Shown here in pieces: positions 1-6,850 of a stretch of 25,254 nt of DNA. The position numbers and the translations under genes are program-made. How positions within the stretch are numbered: the first letter of the stretch is position 1; each line of letters begins with the position of its first letter. The stretch is taken from contig CAYLLA010000022.1 in NCBI GenBank assembly GCA_964384555.1, positions 1 to 25,254 on the forward strand, written 5' to 3'. The notes under the pieces were generated by a model. The model made no database searches and was not told the origin of the DNA. It saw only the letters and a list, made by a program, of their open reading frames with translations. The stretch is from CAG-390 sp964384555. GTDB taxonomy: Bacteria; Bacillota; Clostridia; Oscillospirales; CAG-272.

Positions 1-4
1 AAAG

Positions 5-109
5 CCTCCCAAGTGTCGTGGGAGGTAGCGAAGCGGCGCGAGGGGAGTGAATGACAGCCCGGTGGGCTGTCGACCGAGCCGCAGCAAGAAGCCGAGCAAC
101 GCGAGGTCG
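5..109. repeat. Hairpin-rich intergenic element, possibly an interspersed repeat
   Basis: Three inverted repeats follow each other: CCTCCCA/TGGGAGG (5-25), a perfect 8-bp stem GACAGCCC/GGGCTGTC with a 3-nt loop (53-71), and CGACC/GGTCG enclosing two CCGAGC words (71-109). No convincing protein is encoded from 1 to 376 on either strand, and codon-like structure is absent. The density of short stems suggests a structured RNA or an interspersed repeat unit cut by the window edge. Only one copy is visible, so repeat status is inference. Confidence 0.35.
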
Positions 110-312
110 GAGGGATCGTTCGATGACTTCTTGTAATTTTAAATGTCTATAGGCGAAAGACTCGATCCCTGCCAAGCCTTCTCATGTGTGCGGCGGTGAC
201 ATCTCTCCAAAAAGATCCACATGAAATCGGGCGGGCAGCGCACGCGGGATGTGCAATATTGCAAAAATATCTTACTTTTCTTCTTTTTTCGTCTTAAAAT
301 GAAAAAAATCAG

Positions 313-340
313 TTGACAAATTGCATTTTTCTCATATAAT
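313..340 (+). promoter_or_regulatory. Sigma-A promoter of lysC
   Basis: TTGACA at 313-318 and TATAAT at 335-340 are separated by 16 bp, both perfect consensus hexamers. Predicted transcription starts near 347, leaving a leader of only about 30 nt before the lysC start. That is too short for a lysine riboswitch. Confidence 0.85.
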
Positions 341-376
341 ATTAGTAACGTAACAAAGATAGGATCGGTAACGGCC

Positions 377-1702
377 ATGGTTAAGGTAGTTAAATTCGGT
401 GGCAGCTCGCTGTGCGATGCTGCGCACTTTAAGATGGCGGCTGACATCGTTCGCTCGGACGAGTCCCGCAGATATGTTGTTCCCTCCGCGCCCGGAAAGC
501 GCCACCCCGGTGACATTAAGGTCACCGATATGCTTTATGAGTTTCACCGGATGGTGCGCGAGCGTGCGCCCCGCGAGGAGCTTGATGCCTACTTTGACGG
601 CATCTGCGCCCGCTACTACACGATAATTGACGAGCTGGGGTTGGATTTTGACATCTCGCACGAGATGCTTTACATCAAAAACGCGATAATGGGTCGCGCG
701 GGTCGCGACTTTGCCGCCAGCCGCGGCGAGTATCTTTCCGGCTTGATACTGGCAAAATACCTCGGCTATGATTTTATTGATGCCGAGAATGTGATATACT
801 TCACCGAGACAGGCGCGTTTGACGCCGAGCGCACGCAGGATGTTATGAGCGCTGAGCTGGCCATGCACAAGCGGGCGGTGATTCCCGGATTTTACGGCAT
901 AATGCCCAACGAGACGGTAAAGACCTTTTCTCGCGGCGGCTCGGATGTGACCGGCTCAATAGTGGCGCGCGCCGCAGAGGCGGATCTTTACGAGAACTGG
1001 ACGGATGTTTCCGGCTTTAAGATGGCCGACCCGCGGATAGTGGCGGATCCCCTGACCATCAAAACGATAACCTACCGCGAACTGCGCGAGCTTTCATATA
1101 TGGGTGCAACGGTACTGCACGAGGATGCCATCTTCCCGGTGCGCTATGCGGGCATTCCGATAAATATCCGCAACACCCTGCGCCCGCAGGATGCCGGCAC
1201 GATGATAGTTGCCGCCGCGCAGGATTACGACAGCGAGCATGTAATAACCGGTGTGGCGGGCAAGCGCGGCTTTACCGCCATTACGCTTGAGCAGGATATG
1301 ATGCACTCGGAGCCGTCCTTTGGTCGCCGTGTGCTTGAGACCTTTGAGGAATACGGCATAACCTTTGAGCATCTTCCCTCCGGTATCGACACGATGAGTG
1401 TAGTGCTTGAAAGCGCTATGCTTGAGGGCAGGCGGGAGCGGATAATAAACTCTCTGCGCCGCTCTCTGCGCCCGGACAGCATAACCGTTGAAGACAATCT
1501 GGCTCTTATCGCCGTGGTTGGTCGCGGCATGGTAAAGGCGCGCGGAACGGCGGCAAGAGTGTTCTCGGCCATATCCGAGCGCGGTATAAACATAAGAATG
1601 ATCGACCAGGGGTCATCCGAGCTTAACATAATAATCGGCGTTGAGGATCACGACTTTGAGGATGCCCTGCGCGCGATATACTCGGAATTCGTAAAAGATT
1701 AA
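377..1702 (+). CDS. lysC: Aspartate kinase (monofunctional)
   Basis: Phosphorylates L-aspartate to aspartyl-phosphate, the first step of the lysine, methionine, threonine and diaminopimelate pathway, in the cytosol. The N-terminus has the kinase signature VKFGGSS (about residues 4-10), and the catalytic region continues with FSRGGSDVTGS near residue 190, typical of the amino-acid kinase fold. The C-terminal 130 residues contain two ACT-type regions, seen in stretches such as ITGVAGKRGFTAIT and LALIAVVGRGMVKARG, where end-product inhibition normally occurs. At 441 residues it fits the longer monofunctional aspartate kinases rather than a fused homoserine dehydrogenase. The ATG lies about 30 nt after a consensus promoter; its ribosome site (AGGAT at 361) is weak. 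It appears monocistronic, because a new promoter follows within 50 nt of the stop. Family assignment is firm; which amino acid inhibits it cannot be told. Confidence 0.96.
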   Translation: MVKVVKFGGSSLCDAAHFKMAADIVRSDESRRYVVPSAPGKRHPGDIKVTDMLYEFHRMVRERAPREELDAYFDGICARYYTIIDELGLDFDISHEMLYIKNAIMGRAGRDFAASRGEYLSGLILAKYLGYDFIDAENVIYFTETGAFDAERTQDVMSAELAMHKRAVIPGFYGIMPNETVKTFSRGGSDVTGSIVARAAEADLYENWTDVSGFKMADPRIVADPLTIKTITYRELRELSYMGATVLHEDAIFPVRYAGIPINIRNTLRPQDAGTMIVAAAQDYDSEHVITGVAGKRGFTAITLEQDMMHSEPSFGRRVLETFEEYGITFEHLPSGIDTMSVVLESAMLEGRRERIINSLRRSLRPDSITVEDNLALIAVVGRGMVKARGTAARVFSAISERGINIRMIDQGSSELNIIIGVEDHDFEDALRAIYSEFVKD

Positions 1703-1724
1703 GCTTTTTTGTGCAAAACTGCCT

Positions 1725-1753
1725 TTGATTTTTCACGCGCGGCGTGATATAAT
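1725..1753 (+). promoter_or_regulatory. Extended -10 promoter upstream of the MATE gene
   Basis: TTGATT (1725-1730), a 17-bp spacer and TATAAT (1748-1753) preceded by TG at 1745-1746 form an extended -10 promoter. It lies between the lysC stop and the terminator-like hairpin at 1791-1830, so the hairpin falls inside the transcript it would start. Confidence 0.65.
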
Positions 1754-1790
1754 CTTTACTAAAGAAAAATAATTCCTACAACGTGTAGCA

Positions 1791-1830
1791 AAAAATGCGT
1801 AAGTCCGGTTTAGCGGGCTTACGCATTTTT
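1791..1830 (+). terminator. Intrinsic terminator in the MATE leader, candidate attenuator
   Basis: The arms AAAAATGCGTAAG (1791-1803) and CTTACGCATTTTT (1818-1830) pair perfectly over 13 bp, and the U-run is inside the right arm. A smaller hairpin, CTACA/TGTAG, precedes it at 1776-1788. It may simply end lysC, but its place between a good promoter and the MATE ribosome site fits transcription attenuation. Confidence 0.75.
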
Positions 1831-1867
1831 GTATTTTGTGGATCATCAAGGAGGACAGAAACAAAAA

Positions 1868-3292
1868 ATGACGAACAATTCAAAAGAGCCGGGCACCGAG
1901 TCGGCATCCTTGGCAACGGCAGGGCTTGGGGCGCTTATGTGCCGCTACTCGATCCCCTGCATCATCTCGCTTTTGGTCGGCGCGCTGTACAACATCGTTG
2001 ACCAGATCTTTATTGCAAACGCCGCCTACCTCGGCTCATACGGCAACGCCGCCAACACGGTGGTGTTCCCGCTGACGGTCATTGCCCTTGGCATTGCGGT
2101 AATGATAGGCGACGGCTGTTGTGCTTTTGTCAGCATAACGCTTGGCGGTGGCGAGGCGGGCCGCGCACGGCAGAGCGTTGGCAACGCGATAACCGCCACC
2201 CTTATCGGCAGTGCCGCGGTAACCGTGGTATACATCATCTTCTCCGAGTCGCTCATCACCATGTTTGGCGGCAGTGTGAATTCCGAGACGATGGCACTAT
2301 CGCGGGAATATCTTTACTGGCTGATACCCGGCATTCCGTTTTACATGTTTGGGCAGGCAATGAACCCGATAATCCGTGCCGACGGCTCTCCGCGCTTTGC
2401 CATGGTATCCACCCTTATCGGAGCGGCGCTGAATATCATTCTTGACCCGATATTTATCTTTAGCTTTAAATGGGGAATGATGGGTGCAGCGGTGGCCACT
2501 GTAATAGGACAGATGACGACGGCTGTGCTCTCGGCGATCTATATCTGCCGTGCAAGGATCATTCGCCCGCGCGCACGCGACCTTGTGCCCGATCTGCGCC
2601 TGACCTGCAAGACCCTCTCGCTTGGCATGTGCAGCTTTTTGGCACAGCTCTCGCTGGTGGCGGCCATGGCGGCGATAAACAACATGATACGCAAGTACGG
2701 CGCCTTGAATCCGATATTTGGGATCGATGAATACGCGCAGATACCCATGGCTGTGGTGGGGATAGTTATGAAATTCTTTCAGATAGTGATCTCTATCGTT
2801 ATCGGCATGGCGGCAGGATGCATTCCGATAGTCGGATTTAACATGGGCGCGAACCGGCGGCGGCGCGTGCGCGGATTGCTGACTCGCCTGTTGATATGCG
2901 AGGCGTGCGTTGGTGGGGTCGCACTGATAGTGGCCGAGTGCTTTCCGCATGCGCTGATCCGGCTTTTCGGCGCGGCAAACGAGAGCGTATACTACACCGA
3001 CTTTGCAATAAAGTCCTTTAGGATCTACCTTTGCATGATGATACTCGCCTGCATCAACAAGGCGACCTTTATATTTTTGCAGGCAATGGGGCGCGCGGCG
3101 GAATCTACAGCCCTCTCCATGGTGCGTGAGCTGATATTCGGAGTTGGGTTAGCGCTTATACTGCCACACTTTTTTGGGCTTGACGGAGTGCTCTATTCAA
3201 TGCCTGCCGCTGACATACTTACGGCGATAATGTCGCTCGTGATAATAATAAAGACGTATGGAAAACTGGCGGACAGAAAAAAGATCCGATGA
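1868..3292 (+). CDS. MATE family multidrug/Na+ efflux transporter
   Basis: A polytopic membrane antiporter of the MATE (NorM/MepA-like) family, which expels cationic drugs or metabolites in exchange for Na+ or H+. The 474-residue protein has a short polar N-terminus followed by about twelve hydrophobic segments. Family-like stretches include PCIISLLVGALYNIVDQIF (about residues 28-46) and the inter-repeat region QAMNPIIRADGSPRFAM, and length is typical. I chose ATG 1868 because AAGGAGG lies at 1848-1854; in-frame codons further upstream fall within the terminator hairpin region. It has its own promoter and a leader hairpin and is followed by the tRNA-like repeat region with no cotranscribed partner. 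Substrate is unknown. Family call is firm. Confidence 0.93.
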   Translation: MTNNSKEPGTESASLATAGLGALMCRYSIPCIISLLVGALYNIVDQIFIANAAYLGSYGNAANTVVFPLTVIALGIAVMIGDGCCAFVSITLGGGEAGRARQSVGNAITATLIGSAAVTVVYIIFSESLITMFGGSVNSETMALSREYLYWLIPGIPFYMFGQAMNPIIRADGSPRFAMVSTLIGAALNIILDPIFIFSFKWGMMGAAVATVIGQMTTAVLSAIYICRARIIRPRARDLVPDLRLTCKTLSLGMCSFLAQLSLVAAMAAINNMIRKYGALNPIFGIDEYAQIPMAVVGIVMKFFQIVISIVIGMAAGCIPIVGFNMGANRRRRVRGLLTRLLICEACVGGVALIVAECFPHALIRLFGAANESVYYTDFAIKSFRIYLCMMILACINKATFIFLQAMGRAAESTALSMVRELIFGVGLALILPHFFGLDGVLYSMPAADILTAIMSLVIIIKTYGKLADRKKIR

Positions 3293-3324
3293 TCGGCGGA
3301 GAGAGTTCAAATCGTGAGATTTGA

Positions 3325-3410
3325 CGGAGAAGCAGAGATTCTGAACTCCGCTTGGCGCGTCTGAACTGCGAATTTCCACCCTCACCTTGGCGCCAAGCCA
3401 TTCCACCGCG
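3325..3410 (-). repeat. Copy A of the tRNA-Ser-derived repeat
   Basis: This 86-bp segment matches 4161-4246 at 81 of 86 positions by my count. Its left end repeats 17 nt of the 3' end of the intact tRNA-Ser (CGGAGAAGCAGAGATTC on the plus strand). The similarity to the tRNA continues in pieces through the variable arm (GAACTC, GGCGC, AAC) to the anticodon region (ATTTCC), which suggests a decayed tRNA-Ser copy. It lies between the MATE gene and the barstar gene. The wider 3293-3697 gap holds no gene besides this and the hairpin at 3482-3545. Confidence 0.7.
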
Positions 3411-3481
3411 CAAGCGTGAATGTATTTTTGTTGTGATCTCGTGTGGACAATAGCATTTGTTTGTGATATAATTACTCATAA

Positions 3482-3545
3482 AGTGATCGAGTCTTTTCTG
3501 TTGGATGAGTTATTGGTAATTCTACTTCAACAGAACTCGGTCACT
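3482..3545. other. Long imperfect hairpin upstream of barstar
   Basis: AGTGATCGAG plus TTCTGTTG (3482-3503, with a 4-nt bulge) pairs with CAACAGAA plus CTCGGTCACT (3528-3545). That gives about 18 paired positions with one G-U and a 24-nt loop. It has no clear U-run at its end, so it is not an ordinary terminator. It could be a small structured RNA, a recombination-site remnant or a MITE-like end. Confidence 0.5.
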
Positions 3546-3697
3546 CTGTATATTTTTTCTTTCGTCTCACATCTATTGTAACACTGATTTCGAAGCGAAT
3601 GCGACAGAATTCTGTATTCAAATGACGGTCTCATTTTTGTAACTTGTGATCACTACAGAACTTTTTTAGAAATATCGGCAAGGAGAAATTAATTACC

Positions 3698-4030
3698 ATG
3701 TACGCATACAAAGAGAAATACACTCTTGATTTTTCAAACATTCAACATTATGATGAGATCCATCAGATCATCAAAAAAGAACTGGACCTGCCGCCCTATT
3801 ACGGGGAGAACTGGGATGCACTATGGGATTGTCTGACCGAGATGGTTGATGTAGATGAACCTCTATACATCGAAATACTTGGGGCAGAGGTTTTAGAGAA
3901 TAAATATCCCGGCACGCTTAATATGATCGTTGAAATAATCAAAGATCTAAAAAAATGGCGTTCAAATAAATACCGCAACTATGTTAATGCTGCGATCATC
4001 TGCGGCGAAGCACGATATGAAATACAATAA
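3698..4030 (+). CDS. Barstar-family ribonuclease inhibitor, orphan
   Basis: Barstar proteins bind and neutralise barnase-type extracellular or injected ribonucleases in the cytosol. The 110-residue product carries the family's core motif YYGENWDALWDCLTE (about residues 34-48), including the acidic helix region used to block the RNase active site. Length is close to the usual 90-110. The ribosome site AAGGAGA at 3680-3686 supports ATG 3698. No barnase-like RNase gene is visible in the window, so it is an orphan immunity-type gene. Its codons are visibly richer in A and T than those of neighbouring genes. It is flanked by two near-identical tRNA-Ser-derived repeats, both signs of acquisition by horizontal transfer. 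Whether it guards against self or foreign RNase is unknown. Confidence 0.88.
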   Translation: MYAYKEKYTLDFSNIQHYDEIHQIIKKELDLPPYYGENWDALWDCLTEMVDVDEPLYIEILGAEVLENKYPGTLNMIVEIIKDLKKWRSNKYRNYVNAAIICGEARYEIQ

Positions 4031-4119
4031 ATGTTTACTTAATTGATATTAATTCCGCTGTGCCAAACATTTCCACCGCGCGCGGCGCGGTGGAGAGAGT
4101 TCGAATCGGGGACTCTGGC

Positions 4120-4158
4120 AAAAGAACAGGGGTAGCCAAAGGCTACCCCTGTTCTTTT
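4120..4158. terminator. Perfect 18-bp hairpin in repeat unit B
   Basis: Left arm 4120-4137 and right arm 4141-4158 are perfectly complementary with loop AAA; the ends are A4 and T4, so it can act on either strand. The inner GGGTAGCC/GGCTACCC core is identical to the tRNA-Ser terminator at 4286-4324, while the outer arms differ yet remain paired. It may end barstar transcription on the plus strand. Confidence 0.7.
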
Positions 4159-4160
4159 GG

Positions 4161-4246
4161 CGGAGAAGCAGAGATTCTGTACTCCGCTTGGCGCGCCTTA
4201 ACTGCGAATTTCCACCCTCATCTTGGCGCCAAGCCATTCCACCGTG
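4161..4246 (-). repeat. Copy B of the tRNA-Ser-derived repeat
   Basis: Shares 23 consecutive nt with the tRNA-Ser 3' end and its following bases (4155-4177 against 4321-4343), and 81 of 86 positions with copy A. The anticodon-arm-like ATTTCC and the CCCTC of the D-arm region are recognisable, but the cloverleaf is broken, so it should not make a functional tRNA. Because A and B resemble each other more than the tRNA, they were copied after decay began. Confidence 0.7.
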
Positions 4247-4285
4247 CGCGGCGCGGTGGAGAGAGTTCGAATCGTGATCTTCGGC

Positions 4286-4324
4286 AAAAAATAAAGGGTA
4301 GCCAAAGGCTACCCTTTATTTTTT
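4286..4324 (-). terminator. Terminator of tRNA-Ser
   Basis: Perfect 18-bp stem (4286-4303 with 4307-4324) and loop AAA, ending in T6 when read on the minus strand directly after the tRNA. The last base of the encoded CCA is the first base of the hairpin, so RNA 3' processing must open or cut the stem. Confidence 0.85.
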
Positions 4325-4415
4325 GGCGGAGAAGCAGAGATTCGAACTCTGGAGGCGCTTTTAACGCCTACACGATTTCCAGTCGTGCGCCCTCGACCAA
4401 CTAGGCGACTTCTCC
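4324..4415 (-). tRNA. tRNA-Ser (anticodon GGA), CCA encoded
   Basis: Reads UCC and UCU serine codons. On the minus strand the acceptor stem GGAGAAG (4415-4409) pairs with CTTCTCC (4334-4328). The anticodon loop is CTGGAAA with anticodon GGA. The long variable arm (around TAGGCGTTAAAAGCGCCT) is the mark of a class II serine tRNA, and the T-arm contains GTTCGAATC. The discriminator is G, followed by an encoded CCA, giving 92 nt. It has its own promoter upstream and a tight terminator downstream, and its 3' end is repeated twice further downstream. Confidence 0.97.
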
Positions 4416-4456
4416 ATATATTCGGGCTGCACGATGTCTCACGTGACAGCCCTAAT

Positions 4457-4485
4457 ATCATATCACACTTTTGCGAAAAATGCAA
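4457..4485 (-). promoter_or_regulatory. Promoter of tRNA-Ser
   Basis: On the minus strand, TTGCAT (4485-4480), 17 bp, then TATGAT (4462-4457) preceded by TGA forms an extended -10 promoter. The pre-tRNA leader then contains a 10-bp stem with one bulge (GGGCTG-CACG type, 4424-4452). The stretch 4416-4546 holds no gene. Confidence 0.75.
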
Positions 4486-4546
4486 GCCCTTTTTGCAAAA
4501 AAAATCTCATTTCCGCAAAAAAATTTGCTCGTGCGGGCTTTTTGAC

Positions 4547-5569
4547 TCAAATGTGCGGCTCGGCCAGAGCTTTTCGCGCCATTTCCGCCACATTTTCCGC
4601 CCCGCCGTCTATTGCCGCCGCGGCCATGCCCGGGATATCGTCAACGATCACCCGCATCCGATATATGCCGATGAGCGCACGAACGGCGTGCAGCTTTGCC
4701 TCTATCTCCGCCGCGCTCTCCGCGCCCCTGAGATCGAGCGCGATAAGATCAAATGATCCTCCCCAAACGACCAAGCTCTCCCTGGCCTCCTCCGACACGA
4801 CATCATCATATTTGATAGCAATGCCGACAGCGCAGTTGCCCCCCGCCGCGGCTCGCACAGACTCGCAAAGCTCCGCCGCATCGGCATCCAGCGCCAGACC
4901 GAAAAGCAGAACATCGTCAGCGCCCGCCCGCAGCACCTCGGCGGCAAGTGCTGTCTCATATTCACGGCGCAGACTACGCATATCCGCGTCCGCCTCGCGA
5001 TAGTTTAAAAACATGACACCGCTCACATAGCTATCGCCAAAGAGCGCCATACCGTCGCCGAGCTGCGGCAATGCGGCATCCCCGCCATCGTTGCCAAGCA
5101 AGCGGCGGCGCACCTCCGAGCTGTATACCGGCTCACCATCCTCGGAGAGCATGACAACGGAATACGCATTGTAGGAGTGCTCGGTATATTGCACCGGCGG
5201 CGCGGTCGTCACAGTACCATCCGCAGGTGTATCGCCCACCGAAGTATCTTCATTATTAATAATAGTATTATTGCCCGTATCGGCGGATGTGGCCTCAAGC
5301 TGACCGAGTGGTGCGGGCGCTTTACCGAACTCCGCCGCCCGCGCTATGACTGTGGGAACGCCGCTCGGGTCAAAATCCGGAAGTGTGGTCTCCTCCCCGG
5401 TAGTCAGGTCGCCGCCTGCCTCCGCGCGCCGCTTTAAGCTGTTGCCCAGTATCACCGCCGCGGTAAAGAGTATGGCGGCCGCAAGCAGGACCAAAAGCCA
5501 GTACACCCACTGCCCGCCAAGCCTTACGCGGTGGCGACTGCGCCATGCACGTCTCCTCCCGCGGCTCAT
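4547..5569 (-). CDS. Membrane-anchored protein of unknown function
   Basis: I do not recognise this 340-residue protein with certainty. It has an Arg-rich start (MSRGRRRAWRSRHR), one transmembrane helix at about residues 20-43, and a Thr/Ala/Pro-rich low-complexity linker to about residue 125. A folded extracytoplasmic domain follows, with alternating hydrophobic strands and helices (DVLLFGLALD, FDLIALDLRG, MRVIVDDIPG) that recall a TIM-barrel-like repeat, which is only a guess. The topology is cytoplasmic N-terminus, exported C-terminus. Its ATG overlaps the stop of the upstream parvulin-like gene by 4 nt (ATGA), so the two are translationally coupled. Catalytic residues cannot be assigned. 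Confidence 0.75.
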   Translation of the reverse strand: MSRGRRRAWRSRHRVRLGGQWVYWLLVLLAAAILFTAAVILGNSLKRRAEAGGDLTTGEETTLPDFDPSGVPTVIARAAEFGKAPAPLGQLEATSADTGNNTIINNEDTSVGDTPADGTVTTAPPVQYTEHSYNAYSVVMLSEDGEPVYSSEVRRRLLGNDGGDAALPQLGDGMALFGDSYVSGVMFLNYREADADMRSLRREYETALAAEVLRAGADDVLLFGLALDADAAELCESVRAAAGGNCAVGIAIKYDDVVSEEARESLVVWGGSFDLIALDLRGAESAAEIEAKLHAVRALIGIYRMRVIVDDIPGMAAAAIDGGAENVAEMARKALAEPHI

Positions 5570-6612
5570 TTCATCGCCACCAGATCGACAGATCGGCCGT
5601 ATTCGTTAAGCGTAAGCGTCATACCGTCGCGTGCCTTTGCTATAAGATCGTTAAAATCCGTTCCGATGATCTGCGTTTTAAACTCGTCAAAGCTTTCGGT
5701 CATATAGGATTCCTCCTTTGCAAGCCGCATGATAACATAGTAGCCGGTATCCGACTCAACAATGCCGCTGACATCCCCAACGTTCATTGCAAACGCGGTA
5801 TCCTCATATTCATCGCCGCAATCGGAATTGCCGTGCGCAAAATAATAGCCGTGGGTGGTCGTCATCTTCCAATCGGCGCAGTACCTGCCCTTGAGGAGTA
5901 TCAGCTCGCTCTCCGGCGAGTCGGATGCCTTCAGCTGTGCCTCGATCTGCTGTGCCAGCTTTAGGTTCTCCTCCGTCCGCCCCTCAAGATACACATGGTT
6001 TGTGCGAATGAACTTATCCGAGTGCATATAATCCTTTGCATACTCATCCGAATCATCAAGCAGGCCAAGATCGTCACGCGCTATGAAAAACAGCTCGTTT
6101 GCGGCCATCTCTACCGAAACATAAAACCGATATAGGTGGTCTGTCATGTAATTGGCCTCAAGTGCCTCGCGGTACTCCGCCTTGCCGCCGGATTCCTCCA
6201 CCGTCTCGTTGATGGTATCCTGCACGGCGGACTTTATCTCCTCCTCGGCAAGCATGCCGTCCGCGCCGCCCGCCGTGGCATAAAGCTGATCCGCCATTGC
6301 AAGCACGCCGTAGTAATCGCTGGCAATACCGCCGTACACTCTGTCATAAAGCTCGGCGCGATACTGCTCGGCAAGCTCCGCGTCATCCCATATATTCACA
6401 CCGTGGATTATCTCCATATCGCTCTTGCAATTAAGAGTAATATAACGCAGCTCCTCATAGTAGATATCAAATCTGCCCACCGTGCCTATAACATCAAGCT
6501 CGCCCTCTCGGCTCTTGATGGGGCGAACATCGGCGCAGGATGCAAGCGACACAAGCATCGCCGCCAAAAGCATCACGGCAAGCAGTCTGCGGACAACTGT
6601 TTTTTTCTTCAT
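5566..6612 (-). CDS. Parvulin/SurA-PrsA-like peptidyl-prolyl isomerase lipoprotein
   Basis: Likely a surface-anchored foldase that isomerises prolyl bonds in exported proteins. The 348-residue protein starts with a lipoprotein signal peptide: basic MKKKTVVRR, a hydrophobic core and the lipobox LASC (about residues 23-26). The middle is helical and charged, as in SurA/PrsA chaperone arms. The C-terminal part GYYFAHGNSDC...GDVSGIVESDTGYYVIMRL (about 255-300) resembles the end of a parvulin domain, but it is divergent and the usual catalytic pattern is incomplete, so it may serve only as a chaperone. GGAGG 9 nt before the ATG supports the start. It is the first gene of a two-gene minus-strand operon. 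Confidence 0.75.
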   Translation of the reverse strand: MKKKTVVRRLLAVMLLAAMLVSLASCADVRPIKSREGELDVIGTVGRFDIYYEELRYITLNCKSDMEIIHGVNIWDDAELAEQYRAELYDRVYGGIASDYYGVLAMADQLYATAGGADGMLAEEEIKSAVQDTINETVEESGGKAEYREALEANYMTDHLYRFYVSVEMAANELFFIARDDLGLLDDSDEYAKDYMHSDKFIRTNHVYLEGRTEENLKLAQQIEAQLKASDSPESELILLKGRYCADWKMTTTHGYYFAHGNSDCGDEYEDTAFAMNVGDVSGIVESDTGYYVIMRLAKEESYMTESFDEFKTQIIGTDFNDLIAKARDGMTLTLNEYGRSVDLVAMK

Positions 6613-6696
6613 TTATAATACCTCCGTACTTTGACCAAAAGCAGAGAGGCACCAAGCCGCCTCTGCACTGTCAGCTTATTTTCTTTTCAATGTATT

Positions 6697-6702
6697 ATTA
6701 TA
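6697..6702 (-). promoter_or_regulatory. Possible -10 box of the minus-strand operon
   Basis: TATAAT is read on the minus strand about 85 nt before the parvulin-like gene; no good -35 is seen. A leader hairpin (GCAGAG/CTCTGC, about 6641-6666) follows. The 6613-6850 stretch between the divergent genes holds only this and the hprK promoter. Confidence 0.35.
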
Positions 6703-6826
6703 ATTTGATTTTGTGACACTGTTGTGAATAGGATGCGCTTTTTTGCAATGTTGCGTGCGCGGCGACAAATTTTTAAGCGATAAATGAAAAAAACTTCAAA
6801 AAAATCTTCCATTGCGGCGCGTGGTG

Positions 6827-6835
6827 TGATATAAT
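6827..6835 (+). promoter_or_regulatory. Extended -10 promoter of hprK
   Basis: TGATATAAT (6827-6835) is an extended -10 element identical to that of the MATE gene. The -35 is poor (TTCCAT at 6807, 17 bp away), as extended -10 promoters tolerate. Transcription would start near 6842. Confidence 0.6.
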
Positions 6836-6850
6836 CTATATGGAAGCTAT

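Larger units (their letters stand above)
4073..4275. repeat. Tandem 166-bp unit, hairpin block at both ends
   Basis: A block made of CCACCG, a GC-rich loop, GCGCGGTGG and AGAGAGTTCGAATCG occurs at 4073-4107 and again at 4239-4273, nearly identical and 166 bp apart. Each copy contains an 8-bp stem (CCACCGCG/CGCGGTGG, the second with one wobble) followed by a T-loop-like GTTCGAATC on the plus strand, opposite in orientation to the functional tRNA. Each is followed by a terminator hairpin and then a tRNA-Ser 3'-end sequence (ψ-copy at 4161, real gene at 4328). The unit therefore looks like a duplicated tRNA plus terminator plus spacer. Confidence 0.7.

Noticed and set aside
340..376. Lysine riboswitch ahead of lysC
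   Set aside because: The leader from the consensus promoter to the start is only about 30 nt, too short for an L-box aptamer.
139..525. Minus-strand open frame at the left edge
   Set aside because: It overlaps the lysC promoter and start, contains Lys-rich low complexity from a T-rich tract, and has no family resemblance.
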